Assembly: GCA_963712485.1 (NCBI GenBank)
Contig: CAVQID010000011.1
Span: forward strand, 62,001 to 126,000
DNA length: 64,000 nt
Reading direction: 5' to 3'
DNA from: JALORV01 sp963712485
GTDB lineage: Bacteria; Pseudomonadota; Gammaproteobacteria; Burkholderiales; Burkholderiaceae_F
Positions 27,217 to 36,522 of this stretch are shown piece by piece (the stretch's first letter is position 1; every line of letters begins with the position of its first letter). Under the pieces are notes generated by a model. It worked only from the letters and a program-made list of their open reading frames with translations, searched no databases and had not been told where the DNA came from. The position numbers were made by a program, and so were the translations under genes.

Positions 27217-29674
27217 TCAGACAGCCGGCGACACCGCGTGGCGGGCGTGTTCGTCTCGGCGCGAAACAATGCGCGACGGCAGAAGAAAGTGTGACAGCGC
27301 CGGTATCAGCACCACCGCACCGATCATGTTCCAGATGAACATGAACGCGAGCAGGATGCCCATGTCGGCCTGGAACTTGATCGGTGACAGCGCCCAGGTG
27401 ATCACGCCAGCGGCCAGCGTGACGCCGACCAGCACCACGACCTTGCCGGTGAACTGCAGCGTGCGCCGGTACGACTCGGCCAGCGACAGCCCGAGCCGCT
27501 GCTGCGCCAGCTGCACCGACAGCAGGTACAGCGCGTAGTCGACGCCGATGCCGACGCCGAGCGCGATCACCGGCAACGTCGCGACCTTCACGCCGATGCC
27601 GAGCGCCACCATCAGCGCCTCGCACAGGATCGAAGTGATCACCAGCGGAACGACGGCGACCACCACCGCGCGCCAGCTGCGGAACGTGATGAAGCAAAGC
27701 ACGATGACTGCGGCGTAGACCAGGAACAGCATCTGGACCCACGCCTTGCGCACGACGATGTTGGTCGCGGCTTCGATGCCGGCGCTGCCCGCGGCCAGCA
27801 GGAACTTGCGCTCGTCGGTGCTGTGGTCAGCGGCAAACTCGCCGGCGACTGCAACGACGCGATCCAGCGTTTCGGCACGGTGGTCCGACAGGTAGGCGAT
27901 CACCGGCATCACCGAACACTCGACGTTGAACAGATCCGGGTTGTTGACGCTCGCCTGCTGCGCGCCGTAGTTCAGCACATCCTGGTTGCGGGCGATCGTC
28001 AGCCACTTCGGGCTGCCCTCGTAACTGCCCGCGGTGATCTGGCGCACCGCATTGGCGAGCGACACCGTCGTCTGCACGCCTGGCACCTGTTGCAGCGACC
28101 ACGCGAGGCGGTCGGCCTCGACCAGTGTTGCGTACTTCAGGCAGCCTTCCTTCTCGGTCTTCACGATCACCGCGAACTGGTCGCTCGACAGCGAGTAGCT
28201 GGCGGTGATGTACGCGTTGTCGCGGTTGTAGCGCGAGTCCGGCCGAAGTTCGGGCGCGCCCGGGTCGAGGTCGCCGATCGCGAGCTGCGTGCTGACGAGG
28301 AAGCCACCCGCAGCAAGCACCGTCGCAACCGCGATCGCGCCGATCGCCCAGCGCCGCTCGGTGAAGCGCCCGAGGACTTCCCAGACCTTGTTGAATCCGC
28401 GGCCGCGCTGCTCGTCGCTGTCGGCGCGCAGGCTGCGCTGCGCGGCGGCCTCGCTGACGCCGATGTACGAAAGCAGCACGGGCAGCAGGATCAGGTTGGT
28501 GAAGATCAGCACCGCGACGCCGATGCTGGCCGTCAAGGCAAGGTCCTTGATCACCTCGATGTCGATCACCATCAGCACCGCGAATCCGACCGCGTCCGCC
28601 AGCAGCGCGGTCAGCCCGGCGAGGAACAGGCGCCTGAAAGTGAAGCGCGCGGCAACCAGCTTGTGCGCGCCGCGACCGATGTCCTGCATGATGCCGTTCA
28701 TCTTCTGTGCGCCGTGCGAAACGCCGATCGCGAAGACCAGAAACGGCACCAGGATCGAGTACGGGTCGAGCTCGAAGCCGAACAGTGCGACGAGTCCGAG
28801 CTGCCACACCACGGCGATCAGCGAGCAGGCGATGACCAATGCGGTGCTGCGAACGCAGCGGGTGTATGCGTAGATGATGATCGCGGCGATCAACGCGGCA
28901 AACGCGAAGTACAGCGCGACCTGGAACAGGCCGTCGATCAGGTCGCCCACCAGCTTCGCGAATCCGATCGCGTGAATGCCTACGGTCGCAGGCTTGCCTT
29001 CCGCACCGGCTTCGTACTTGGCACGGATCGCCTCGATGCTTGCCGACAGTGCGCGGTAGTCGATGCGCTCGCCAGTGGTCGGATCCTTGTCGAGCAGCGG
29101 CACCACGATCATGCTCGATTTGAAGTCGTTGCCGACCAGGCTGCCGACGATGCCCGAGCGCGCGATGTTGCCGCGCAGCTGTTCGGTCGCTTTCGGCGAG
29201 CCGTCGTAGTTGTCGGGCATCACCGGGCCGCCGCGGAATCCCTCTTCGGTGACCTCGGTCCAGCGCACCGCGGGCGTCCACAGCGACTTCACCCACGCGC
29301 GGTCGACGCCGGGGGTCGAACACCAGTTCGTCGCTGATCTGGCGCAACGTGTCCAGATACTTGGGATCGTAGATGTCGCCCTGCGGGTTGGTGACGACGA
29401 TGCGTAAAGCATTGCCGAGCCCGCGCAGGTCGTTGCGGTTCTCCAGGTAGTTCTGGATGTAGGGATGGCTGCGCGGAATCATCTTCTCGAAGCTGGCGTT
29501 CAGCGTCAGCTTCAGCGCCGCCGCGATGCCGAGCACCACGGTCAGCACCGCGCAGATGACGATCACCGTGCGGCGGTTGTTGAACACCAGCCGCTCGAGT
29601 TTCGTGCCGGAGTTACGGTCGAAATGCTCGAGGGCGCTGGGAATGGGCAGGTCTGAGTCGGCAGGGGCGTGCAT
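27217..29674 (-). CDS. RND superfamily / MMPL-type exporter or lipid transporter; frameshifted
   Basis: A large inner-membrane protein (about 818 residues after repair) with two sets of six helices and a large periplasmic loop after helix 1 and helix 7. N-terminal frame: SALEHFDRNSGTKLERLVF, first helix TVIVICAVLTVVLGIAA, then GLGNALRIVVTNPQGDIYD. Second frame: PGVDRAWVKSLWTPAVRW onward through ALGVGIGVDYALYLLSVQ and the final helices. The frame changes at the five-G run 29311-29315; removing one base joins DELVF to TPGVDR. Relatives (often beside DUF1302, DUF1329 and YCF48 genes) are thought to move hydrophobic or sterol-like molecules. It starts 20 bp after the YCF48-like gene. Confidence 0.87.
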
Positions 29675-29694
29675 GGCGGTCTCCTAAGGTGCCG

Positions 29695-30765
29695 CTACCG
29701 CAGCGACTGTGACTGGACGCCGCGCGGGCCGGCGACGACGACGGAATCGCGACCGAGCGCCAGAACGGCGGCGGCGGGCAACGGCCGCTCGATGCGCGCG
29801 GCCTTGAAGCTCGCACCGTCGTCCGTGCTGATCAGCACGTGGCCCGACTGGCTGACGATGAAAATTCGGTTGTCGGCGTCGACAGTGCTGGCGGTGAGTC
29901 CGACCTGCAGGCTGGTCGGCACCGACTGCCAGCTGCGCCCGCCGTCGGTACTGCGCAGCACGGTGCCGCGCAATCCGTGAACGACGACTGCGCGCGAACT
30001 GCCACTGACCCCGAACAGCGTTCCTTTGTACGGAACTTCAACCGCGCGGAATCGGCCCGCGGCGCGATCGAGCTTCAGCACGAGACCCTGCTCGCCGGTG
30101 ATGTAAACGTCGGCGCCGACCCCGCGCACCGCATACAGATGCTGCGCCTTCGGGTTGTCAATCGCATGCAGCCAGGGCTCCCAGGTTGCGCCGCCATCGG
30201 CGGTGCGCAGGATGAGGCCGAACGCACCGACGACGAAGCCGGTCTTGTCGTCCTCGAACCAGACGTCGAGAAACGGGTTTTCGGCGCCCTGCGCGGCGAA
30301 ACGCTTGGCTTCCTCGGCCGCGGCCTCGACAAGTTTGGGGTCCGTGTCCTTGGCGACGCCACGCGCGTAGTAATCGACCATCGCGGCGCCGGCGGCGTGG
30401 CCGTCAAGTTGGCGCGTCCAGGTGGCGCCGGCGTCGGTCGACTTCAGGACCACGCCGTCGTGACCGACGGCCCAGCCGGTTGTCGGTGTGGGAAACGAAA
30501 CCGCGACCAGATCGGAACTGACCGGCACCGAGCCCTGCTGCCAGGTCTTGCCGGCATCATCGGAGGTCAGCACGTGTCCACGCTGCCCGACCGCAACCAG
30601 ACGCTGGCCGGCACGCGCCATTCCATTCAGCAATGCGCGTGAAACGAGCGGGCTCTTGGCAGCGGGTGTGTCGAGCACATCACGCCAGCTGCCTCCGCTT
30701 GTTGCCGACACTGCGGCCGACGCAATGGCGACGCCGAGGGCCCAGACGGATATGCGCTTGTACAT
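29695..30765 (-). CDS. YCF48/BNR-repeat exported protein
   Basis: A 356-residue secreted beta-propeller. The first 25 residues (MYKRISVWALGVAIASAAVSATS) form a signal peptide. Repeats of the type Ser-x-Asp-x-Gly-x-Thr-Trp (TSDDAGKTWQQG, KSTDAGATWTRQ, RTADGGATWEPW, RSTDGGRSWQSV, STDDGASFKAAR) mark five or more BNR/YCF48 blades. I chose the ATG at 30765 because a longer frame adds 52 residues without homologous character. Such proteins routinely precede the RND gene in lipid or steroid catabolic clusters and may be its periplasmic partner. Palindrome D lies 107 bp upstream, after the terminator of the preceding operon. Confidence 0.88.
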   Translation of the reverse strand: MYKRISVWALGVAIASAAVSATSGGSWRDVLDTPAAKSPLVSRALLNGMARAGQRLVAVGQRGHVLTSDDAGKTWQQGSVPVSSDLVAVSFPTPTTGWAVGHDGVVLKSTDAGATWTRQLDGHAAGAAMVDYYARGVAKDTDPKLVEAAAEEAKRFAAQGAENPFLDVWFEDDKTGFVVGAFGLILRTADGGATWEPWLHAIDNPKAQHLYAVRGVGADVYITGEQGLVLKLDRAAGRFRAVEVPYKGTLFGVSGSSRAVVVHGLRGTVLRSTDGGRSWQSVPTSLQVGLTASTVDADNRIFIVSQSGHVLISTDDGASFKAARIERPLPAAAVLALGRDSVVVAGPRGVQSQSLR

Positions 30766-30871
30766 GTCGGCAATTCTCAGAGTGGTATGGCGGTCGATGG
30801 GAGGTCCCGGATGCGGTCCGATCTGTTCCGCGGACCGCTCCGCATTCTGTGCTTTGCGAGCGGTGAGAGGA

Positions 30872-30888
30872 CCCCCTTCAACGGGGGG
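30872..30888. promoter_or_regulatory. Palindrome D: putative operator of the YCF48-RND-PHA operon
   Basis: CCCCCTTCAACGGGGGG: five C, six-base spacer, six G, 107 bp upstream of the YCF48-like start codon. It lies between that start and the terminator of the DUF1302-DUF1329 operon, so it marks an independent promoter. Confidence 0.62.
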
Positions 30889-30945
30889 ACTCAGGCCAAG
30901 CCCACGGCGCCGCAGCGCCACAGGCGGACTTCACTCTCTTCCCAA

Positions 30946-30972
30946 ACAAAAAGAGCCTCTCGCGAGGCTCTT
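30946..30972 (-). terminator. Rho-independent terminator of the DUF1302-DUF1329 operon
   Basis: Perfect nine-base stem AAGAGCCTC (30951-30959) and GAGGCTCTT (30964-30972) with a four-base loop. On the minus strand it is followed by a run read as TTTTTGTTTG. It lies 23 bp after the DUF1329 stop codon. Confidence 0.88.
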
Positions 30973-30995
30973 CGGGTCCGGATCACTCCTTGCTG

Positions 30996-32345
30996 CTAAC
31001 GAACGCCAGTGCCGGCCAGTGCGTCCGAGGTCCACTCGCGGTCGGTCATCGGCTTGGTGTGACGCAGGCCGCCGGTTTCGGCGATATAGCCGGTCAGGTG
31101 GTAGTTGCGCGCCACCAGGTCGTAGTGGCTGAACATGTCGGTGTACGGAGCCGGCAGGTCGTAGCTCGGCGCCATGTAGGCGAGGCCGACCCGGTACAGC
31201 TGTCCGCGCATGTCGTACTGATCGGACGCCAGCGCCGCCCACGAATCCTCATCGAGGTAAAAGGTGCGCTTGCTGTAAATGTGGCGCTTGCCTTCGCGCA
31301 GCGTGGCCTCGACGACCCACACGCGATGCAGTTCCCAGCGTACGTGGTCGGGGTTCAGGTGACCGGGCTTCAGCAGATCGTCCTGCTTGGCCTGGTAGAC
31401 CGCGCCGTAGGCGTTGTACGGCACATAAATCTCCTTCTTGCCGACCAGCTTGAAATCGAAGCGGTCCATCGAACCGATGAACAGGAAGATGTCATCGAAG
31501 GTGTTGGCACCGGCCGTTCCGGGATTCGGCGTATCGAAATTGAAGTCCGGCGCCACTTTGACGCGGCGCTGCCCCGGCAGGTAACTCCACGCGCGGCGAT
31601 CCTTGGTGCCCATGTCGATCGGGTCGACGATTAGTAGCCCCTCACCGGCGCGGCGCGCCGGGCCCGTGTACATCAGACGGATGCGCCAGTAAGTTTCGGC
31701 GCTCGTCTTGCTGTTGTCCCAGAACGGGTATTCCTGGACGCTGTTGCCCTCGGTGGCCAGCGCCGGACGGCCGTTGGCGTCTACCGTGAGGTTGCGGTAC
31801 TTCGACTCGTAGGACTGGCCGTTGAACCGCACCAAGTGGTTCCACATCGCCTCGTAACCGTCCTTCGGGATCGGGAACGGGAAGCCGGCGTGCGCGCCTT
31901 CGATCGAGCGGCCGTTGTTGGTCGTCTTGGCCTTGGTGGCGTTCTTCAGCGTGTTGTCGGTGACGAACTTCGGAAACGCGACCGTGCGATGCGTCGGGTA
32001 GACGTCGACGCGGAAGGTCGGGTACTTCTGAAGCATCGCCTTGGTACCTTCAGTTAGCTTGTCGGCGTGCTGCGCCATGTTTTTGGCGTCGATCACCAGG
32101 CGCGGCTTTTCGGCGGCAAACGGGTTCGGCCGAATGCCGTCGCCGGCCTTGTAGCCGGCGGGCGGCGTGGTCAGGCCGCCCGTGTAGGCGGGAATGGTGC
32201 CGTCCTTGTTGGCATTCTTGTCCGCACCGACCGGGGTCAGTGTCGTGCCGATCGCCTTGGCTTCCTCGGCGGTAAGAGCCGCGTTGGCCTGTGCAGCAAA
32301 GGCCAGGGTCAGCGCGACCGCCAGTCTCTTCATTGACTTATGCAT
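30996..32345 (-). CDS. DUF1329 family outer-membrane-associated protein
   Basis: A 449-residue exported protein of the DUF1329 family (LolA/LolB-like fold by family knowledge). Signal peptide residues 1-22 (MKRLAVALTLAFAAQANA core), mature start ALTAEEAKAIG. Typical blocks are IPAYTGGLT, YPTHRTVAFPKFV, AHAGFPFPIPKDGYEAMWNH, RRAWSYLPGQRRVKVAP and GKRHIYSKRTFYLDEDSWA. DUF1329 and DUF1302 genes are habitual neighbours in lipid-, terpene- and steroid-degrading proteobacteria; the pair is implicated in handling hydrophobic esters at the outer membrane but not biochemically solved. The start has AAGGGGA six bases upstream and lies 10 bp after the DUF1302 stop codon. Confidence 0.93.
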   Translation of the reverse strand: MHKSMKRLAVALTLAFAAQANAALTAEEAKAIGTTLTPVGADKNANKDGTIPAYTGGLTTPPAGYKAGDGIRPNPFAAEKPRLVIDAKNMAQHADKLTEGTKAMLQKYPTFRVDVYPTHRTVAFPKFVTDNTLKNATKAKTTNNGRSIEGAHAGFPFPIPKDGYEAMWNHLVRFNGQSYESKYRNLTVDANGRPALATEGNSVQEYPFWDNSKTSAETYWRIRLMYTGPARRAGEGLLIVDPIDMGTKDRRAWSYLPGQRRVKVAPDFNFDTPNPGTAGANTFDDIFLFIGSMDRFDFKLVGKKEIYVPYNAYGAVYQAKQDDLLKPGHLNPDHVRWELHRVWVVEATLREGKRHIYSKRTFYLDEDSWAALASDQYDMRGQLYRVGLAYMAPSYDLPAPYTDMFSHYDLVARNYHLTGYIAETGGLRHTKPMTDREWTSDALAGTGVR

Positions 32346-32355
32346 GGTCGTCCCC

Positions 32356-34044
32356 TTAGAAAGTTGTCTTGAACGTCAGGCTGATGAAACCGCGGTCCTT
32401 CAAGAAGGTCGTCAGGCCGTTCTGGCTCGTGACCGACGTGCCGTTGTCCTTGTAGCGGCCCACCCAATCGATGTACTTCAGATCGAAACGGTATTTCTGG
32501 AACACATCGGCGGCGATGCCGATGCTGTAGTTGCCGAGGGCCTGGTTACCGCCAAAAACCGTGGGGGCATTGCCGCTGAGGCCCACTGCGTAGGTGACCG
32601 GGGCAAACAGGTCGACGCCCGGAAACACCTGGTACCAGGTCGGCGTGAACGCGAGCGCGAGGCCGGCGTAGTTGCGGGTGGTGCAGCCGTCCCACTTGTC
32701 TCTGCCGGCGCACGGTGCATAGCCCTCGGCCATGAACAGGTTGGCGCCGCTGCGGACCTTGGTGTAATGCGCAAACGTCAGTTCGGCGGCCCAGGTGGCG
32801 GCATCGAACACCGGCGTCTGCGGAATCACGCCCAGCGTGTTGACGAGTCCGTGCAACGTATCGCCGCGCGGTCCCTTGGTTTCGCCTTCGGATGGCAGCC
32901 CCGGCGCGATGCCGAGTACCTGCGAATTCAGCGGTGTATTGCGCCGATACGACAACTCCGCACCGACACTGACGCCGCCGATGTTCTTGGCCAGGCTGAC
33001 CCCGAAGAGGTCGATGTCGTCAGCGTAGACGAGGCTGTAGACGCTTCTGTTAGGCCCGACTGTCGTCAGCAGCGTCTGCGGCAGCTTGTCGGCGTAATTG
33101 CGGTAGTAGAAGCCGAGCGTGCCGTCGAGCCATTCCGGACTCCAGCGTGCGGCAAGGCCCCATTCGCCGTATTCCTTCGGCTCCGATGGGTTGCCATTCG
33201 CGGCGAAGCCGAGCGCTGCCGACAGGAACTGGCGATCGGGACCGTTGAAGACAAAGTCAACCGGGCCCAGATACGTACCGCCTTCAGGGTAGCGGTAGGC
33301 CTCCCATTCGAGCAGGTATTCGGCGGAGATCGACAGCGTGTCGGTGATCTGCGACGTTGCGGAGATCTGATTCAGCGGACGGAACAGTTCCTTGGCCTCG
33401 GAACCGGGTGTCGCAAATCCCTTCTGCAAATCGAGCGGGTTCTGCGAGTAGGCGACGCTGTGCAGGTTGCCGTTGACGAACAGCGACTCGCCCCAGTAGA
33501 TCGTATGGCTACCGACCTTTACCGACGTCGGTGCTGACCACATGTCGAAGCCGGCAAACACGAACGCGTCGAGGATTTCACCCGACGGACCCTGGTAGAA
33601 GCGGTTGGTGTAGGTGCTGTACTTCTTGTTGATGTAGCTCGGAATCTGCGTAAATGGCGGATTCGGATTGGTCTTGCTGTCGTCGCCGTAGGCGAAGTCG
33701 TACCAGCCGGCGGCGCTCAGTCGCGCTCCAAACCGCTTCATATAGACGACGTCGATTTCGGTCAGCACGTCGAAGCGGTTGGCGACTGCGTCGCCCCGGT
33801 CGAAGCTGTAGTCGCCCTCGTCGGCGATCACCGTGTTGCCGATCTTGCTGTCGCGGTTCTCGACGCGCACCGCATAGTTGTAGCGCAGCGTGTTGTCCCA
33901 CCGGATCGACAGGTCGGGGTTGCCGAGGTCGAATTCGAAGGCCAGGGCCGGCGCGGCCATGACCGCACACGCGGCTGCGACAGCGACGGCAACTGTGCGG
34001 GCGCCGAACCGCCGGCGGCCTTGTTGAAGGTCATCCTGAATCAC
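32356..34044 (-). CDS. DUF1302 family outer-membrane beta-barrel protein
   Basis: A 562-residue outer-membrane protein. Residues 1-35 form a signal peptide ending APALA. The mature protein starts FEFDLGNPDLSIRWDNTLRYNYAVRVENRD, a DUF1302 hallmark, then continues through alternating amphipathic strands and ends in phenylalanine (KTTF), the C-terminal signature of BAM-inserted barrels. Start codon is GTG 34044 with GGGAG six bases upstream. It is the first gene of a two-gene operon with DUF1329; palindrome E lies 92 bp upstream. It probably acts as a channel or receptor for a hydrophobic substrate. Confidence 0.93.
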   Translation of the reverse strand: MIQDDLQQGRRRFGARTVAVAVAAACAVMAAPALAFEFDLGNPDLSIRWDNTLRYNYAVRVENRDSKIGNTVIADEGDYSFDRGDAVANRFDVLTEIDVVYMKRFGARLSAAGWYDFAYGDDSKTNPNPPFTQIPSYINKKYSTYTNRFYQGPSGEILDAFVFAGFDMWSAPTSVKVGSHTIYWGESLFVNGNLHSVAYSQNPLDLQKGFATPGSEAKELFRPLNQISATSQITDTLSISAEYLLEWEAYRYPEGGTYLGPVDFVFNGPDRQFLSAALGFAANGNPSEPKEYGEWGLAARWSPEWLDGTLGFYYRNYADKLPQTLLTTVGPNRSVYSLVYADDIDLFGVSLAKNIGGVSVGAELSYRRNTPLNSQVLGIAPGLPSEGETKGPRGDTLHGLVNTLGVIPQTPVFDAATWAAELTFAHYTKVRSGANLFMAEGYAPCAGRDKWDGCTTRNYAGLALAFTPTWYQVFPGVDLFAPVTYAVGLSGNAPTVFGGNQALGNYSIGIAADVFQKYRFDLKYIDWVGRYKDNGTSVTSQNGLTTFLKDRGFISLTFKTTF

Positions 34045-34582
34045 TTGTTCTCCCTTGTTGATCTGTGTCGGGCGAGGCCGCTAAGCGACAGCCTGGACGC
34101 GAAACGAATTTTCAACATCCGGAGCACCGCCGACACCCCCCTTGGCCGGGGGGAAGCGCCACCCGCAACGCAACCAGGCCTGCGCCATCCGACTCGGACG
34201 CGACGCAGGCCACGCCAGGTCGCAAGCAACGCTCAGCGAGGTCGCCGGAACCGGGAATCCCGAGTGGAAAGTCGGTCCTGGGAAACTGATCCGGAATGTC
34301 GGGCCCGTCACGGGCCCGCCCGGGCTCCCGGCGCCGCCTAGCGCCGCGGCTCGGCGAACAGGGCGTCCTGATCGGCTAACAGTTGCCGCAGCAGCGAGGG
34401 AATGACAGCAGGCCCGTTCGAACGGGGCGCCCTAAGCATCGGCGGTTGTTCTCATGACGCAAACCCTTGGAGGGACGCTGCTGCCGGCCGAGATCGGCTC
34501 AACCCACGGCGAATCCCCGACACATTCGCTCGACGATGCAGGTCGACTTGAGCGAAGCGTCGGGCGACGCACCGCAGCCCGC
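34045..34582. other. 538-bp intergenic region carrying palindrome E and a second hairpin
   Basis: No supportable gene. Besides palindrome E at 34136-34153, there is a perfect hairpin GGGCCCG (34301-34307), loop TCA, CGGGCCC (34311-34317) without a U tract. It may be a terminator for the secreted-protein gene that ends at 34583, or a structured leader of the DUF1302 transcript. Confidence 0.45.
34136..34153. promoter_or_regulatory. Palindrome E: putative operator of the DUF1302-DUF1329 operon
   Basis: CCCCCCTTGGCCGGGGGG: a fully symmetric 18-base palindrome, six C, six-base spacer, six G, 92 bp upstream of the GTG start of the DUF1302 gene. It is the most symmetric of the five copies and is followed by AAGCG, like copies A (AGCG) and C (AAGCG). 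Confidence 0.65.
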
Positions 34583-34996
34583 TTAGTAACTCTTCACCCC
34601 CTTCAAGGATTCCGCCGAGGGCGGCGCCTCCAGCCATTCGATCCGAAAATCGTTCGGGCCCACGCGAGTTGCTCGTAGAGGCAGGAGACTCGGGGATCCG
34701 GGTGACAGGAGTGCGCACGGCTGATTGAGCGGGAACGCGTCGGCCGGAAACGTGTAGCTGGCAAAGTTGCCGCTCGTGTTCTGAAACGAGACTTGTGGCC
34801 CATCGGGCCAGATGGTGACGTAGTACTTCTTCGTTGGATGCTTGCTCGTCTTGTGCTCTGCCTCTCGCAGTGTGACGGCCGGTCCTGCGAGGCCATGCGT
34901 TGTCGCATCTGCCCCGCGGGGCAGCGCTGCGATCAAGCTCCATGTAAGGGCGAGCAGCGCGAGGAAACCAGGACGCAGCGTTCTACGAACCTTCAT
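34583..34996 (-). CDS. Small secreted protein of unknown function
   Basis: A 137-residue protein with a clear signal peptide (MKVRRTLRPGFLALLALTWS, cleavage expected after about residue 31, Gly-Ala-Asp-Ala). GGAGGTGG upstream of the ATG at 34996 supports this start. The mature part has segments such as KKYYVTIWPDGPQVSFQN and FASYTFPADAFPLNQPCALL but matches no family I recognise. It lies 79 bp downstream of the orphan spike protein gene on the same strand, so the two may be cotranscribed. It could be a cargo or a partner, but nothing in the sequence proves that. Confidence 0.6.
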   Translation of the reverse strand: MKVRRTLRPGFLALLALTWSLIAALPRGADATTHGLAGPAVTLREAEHKTSKHPTKKYYVTIWPDGPQVSFQNTSGNFASYTFPADAFPLNQPCALLSPGSPSLLPLRATRVGPNDFRIEWLEAPPSAESLKGVKSY

Positions 34997-35075
34997 CGAC
35001 CACCTCCATGGCGGCATTGCTGACGCCTAACGACTTTCCTGGCCTTCATTCGCGACTCGGTGGCGGCCGGAAGGG

Positions 35076-35720
35076 TCACCACACGTTGCCGGCCCCGGGT
35101 GTATAGCTCGCACTTACGACGGCATTGCTGATCAGCGTGTCGCACTTCAGAACTCCGTCGAAATGCGATAGCGCCGCGTTGACCTTGAGCAGGGCGGCGT
35201 CGACCTCCAGCATGCCGGCGCTGATCTGCACTTTGGACGCTGCGAGCACGGTGACGCCGGATGGCGACAACGTCACCGAGTTACCGTGCGCGTCTTCGAT
35301 GCGCACTGTCCCAGCATCGTCCTGCAAAGTCATTCGCTGCCCGCCCGGTGTTTCCACGGTCAGGCTATTGTTGTCCTGCTCGTCGACGATGCGCAACGTA
35401 ACGCCGTTGCGAGACCGGATCAGCATGACGCTCTCCGCCGGATTGCTGACCGGAGGCGGGGGTGACGTCTTGCTCCACATCGCGCCAAGGACGCACGGCG
35501 ATCGCAGGTCCCCCTGCACGAACGTCACGAGGACTTCGTCACCGACAGCGGGAACGAACAGTGTTCCGCTATCCCGGCCCGCCATCATCGTCGCGAGCCG
35601 CGCCCAGATCCCGTTGCTCGCATCCTTCAACCCGGCCACCCGCACCAGCACGCGTGCAAGATTCTCCGGATCGCGATTGTCGAGGACCGATGCCGAGTAG
35701 ATTCCCTGAAACGTATCCAT
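35076..35720 (-). CDS. Orphan phage baseplate assembly protein V / VgrG-like spike
   Basis: A 214-residue protein with the gp5/VgrG OB-fold domain: RVLVRVAGLKDASNGIWARL, GTLFVPAVGDEVLVTFVQGD and RSPCVLGAMW (about residues 20-90). A beta-rich C-terminal needle follows, with repeats of the type GNSVTLSPSGVTV and VQISAGMLEVDAALLKVNAA, ending TPGAGNVW. Such proteins form the tip of contractile tails, T6SS or extracellular injection systems. GGAGGC supports the ATG at 35720. No sheath, tube, baseplate wedge or ClpV gene is in the window, so this is a stand-alone spike. It may be a remnant or may serve a machine encoded elsewhere. Confidence 0.82.
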   Translation of the reverse strand: MDTFQGIYSASVLDNRDPENLARVLVRVAGLKDASNGIWARLATMMAGRDSGTLFVPAVGDEVLVTFVQGDLRSPCVLGAMWSKTSPPPPVSNPAESVMLIRSRNGVTLRIVDEQDNNSLTVETPGGQRMTLQDDAGTVRIEDAHGNSVTLSPSGVTVLAASKVQISAGMLEVDAALLKVNAALSHFDGVLKCDTLISNAVVSASYTPGAGNVW

Positions 35721-35878
35721 CTGATGCCTCCACGTGACGTGTTGCCGTGGCGATTGTCGTCCCGCACTTCCGCTTTGTGACAGCTCCTCCGCCAAAGCGC
35801 AAGGACCGCTCGCGTTCTTTGCTCGGCGGCCAGCCACTCTTGATTCCGGTATGGACACAAACAGCGCGCGAGTCCGCG

Positions 35879-36299
35879 CTATTGCCCGGAGTTCGTCATC
35901 AGCGCCGCGCGAACGCGTTTGTGCAGGCGATCGACTTCGGCCGCGTCGAGGGCCTTTGCTCGCGAGGGGTTGAGATCGTCGAAGGCGTAGATAGGAACCA
36001 GATGCACATGCACGTGCGGCACGGAGAATCCCTCGACCGCGACCCCCACGCGCTTTGCCGACATCACTTCCTTGAGCGGCGATGCGATCCGGGCTGCTGC
36101 GGCCCAAAGACTTTGATAGGCGATCGGACTCAGGTCAAACAGGTAATCCGTGTGCTGCTTCGGGATCAGCACGACATGGCCGGGATTGATGTGCTCCAGC
36201 GGAAAGAACGCGAGGTGATCGGCGTCTTCGTACACCGTCCGCGCGGGCGCGCGGCCGGCGACGATCTGGCAGAACACGCAGGGGTTCGAGGTCGTCCAT
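35879..36299 (-). CDS. HIT family hydrolase; frameshifted near its start
   Basis: A histidine-triad nucleotide-binding protein that hydrolyses nucleoside phosphoramidates or dinucleotides. The triad is seen as VPHVHVHLVPI near residue 90, with HINPGHVVLIPKQH earlier. The open frame from 36277 starts abruptly at Val-Phe-Cys-Gln. If one base is removed from the G4 run 36281-36284, the frame extends to the ATG at 36297-36299 and reads MDDLEPCVFCQIVAGRAPA, restoring the usual CxFC start and a length of 139 residues. I therefore place the start at 36299 and consider the break a sequence error. Confidence 0.87.
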
Positions 36300-36522
36300 G
36301 GCGTGATGGTGGGTTGCTCACCTGCGAGCTTAGCGTTGGTCGCCTGCGACCGCTATCCGGCGAAAGCGCGTTTCGAGCGGCGGCGCCGCCCCCTCTGATC
36401 GACGCGTGCGTCCGTTACGACGAGGTGCTCCAGCTTCACGTTGGTGACGACCGGCCTTCGACTACCAAGCCGCGCGTTGCGCAAGCCCGAGTAGGTCGAC
36501 GCGGCTAGCGCCGCGTCGCGCG

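Noticed and set aside
34301..34317. Hairpin GGGCCCG-TCA-CGGGCCC as a sixth copy of the regulon palindrome
   Set aside because: Its arms are GGGCCCG type, not C-run/G-run with a 6-8 base spacer, so it does not fit the motif.
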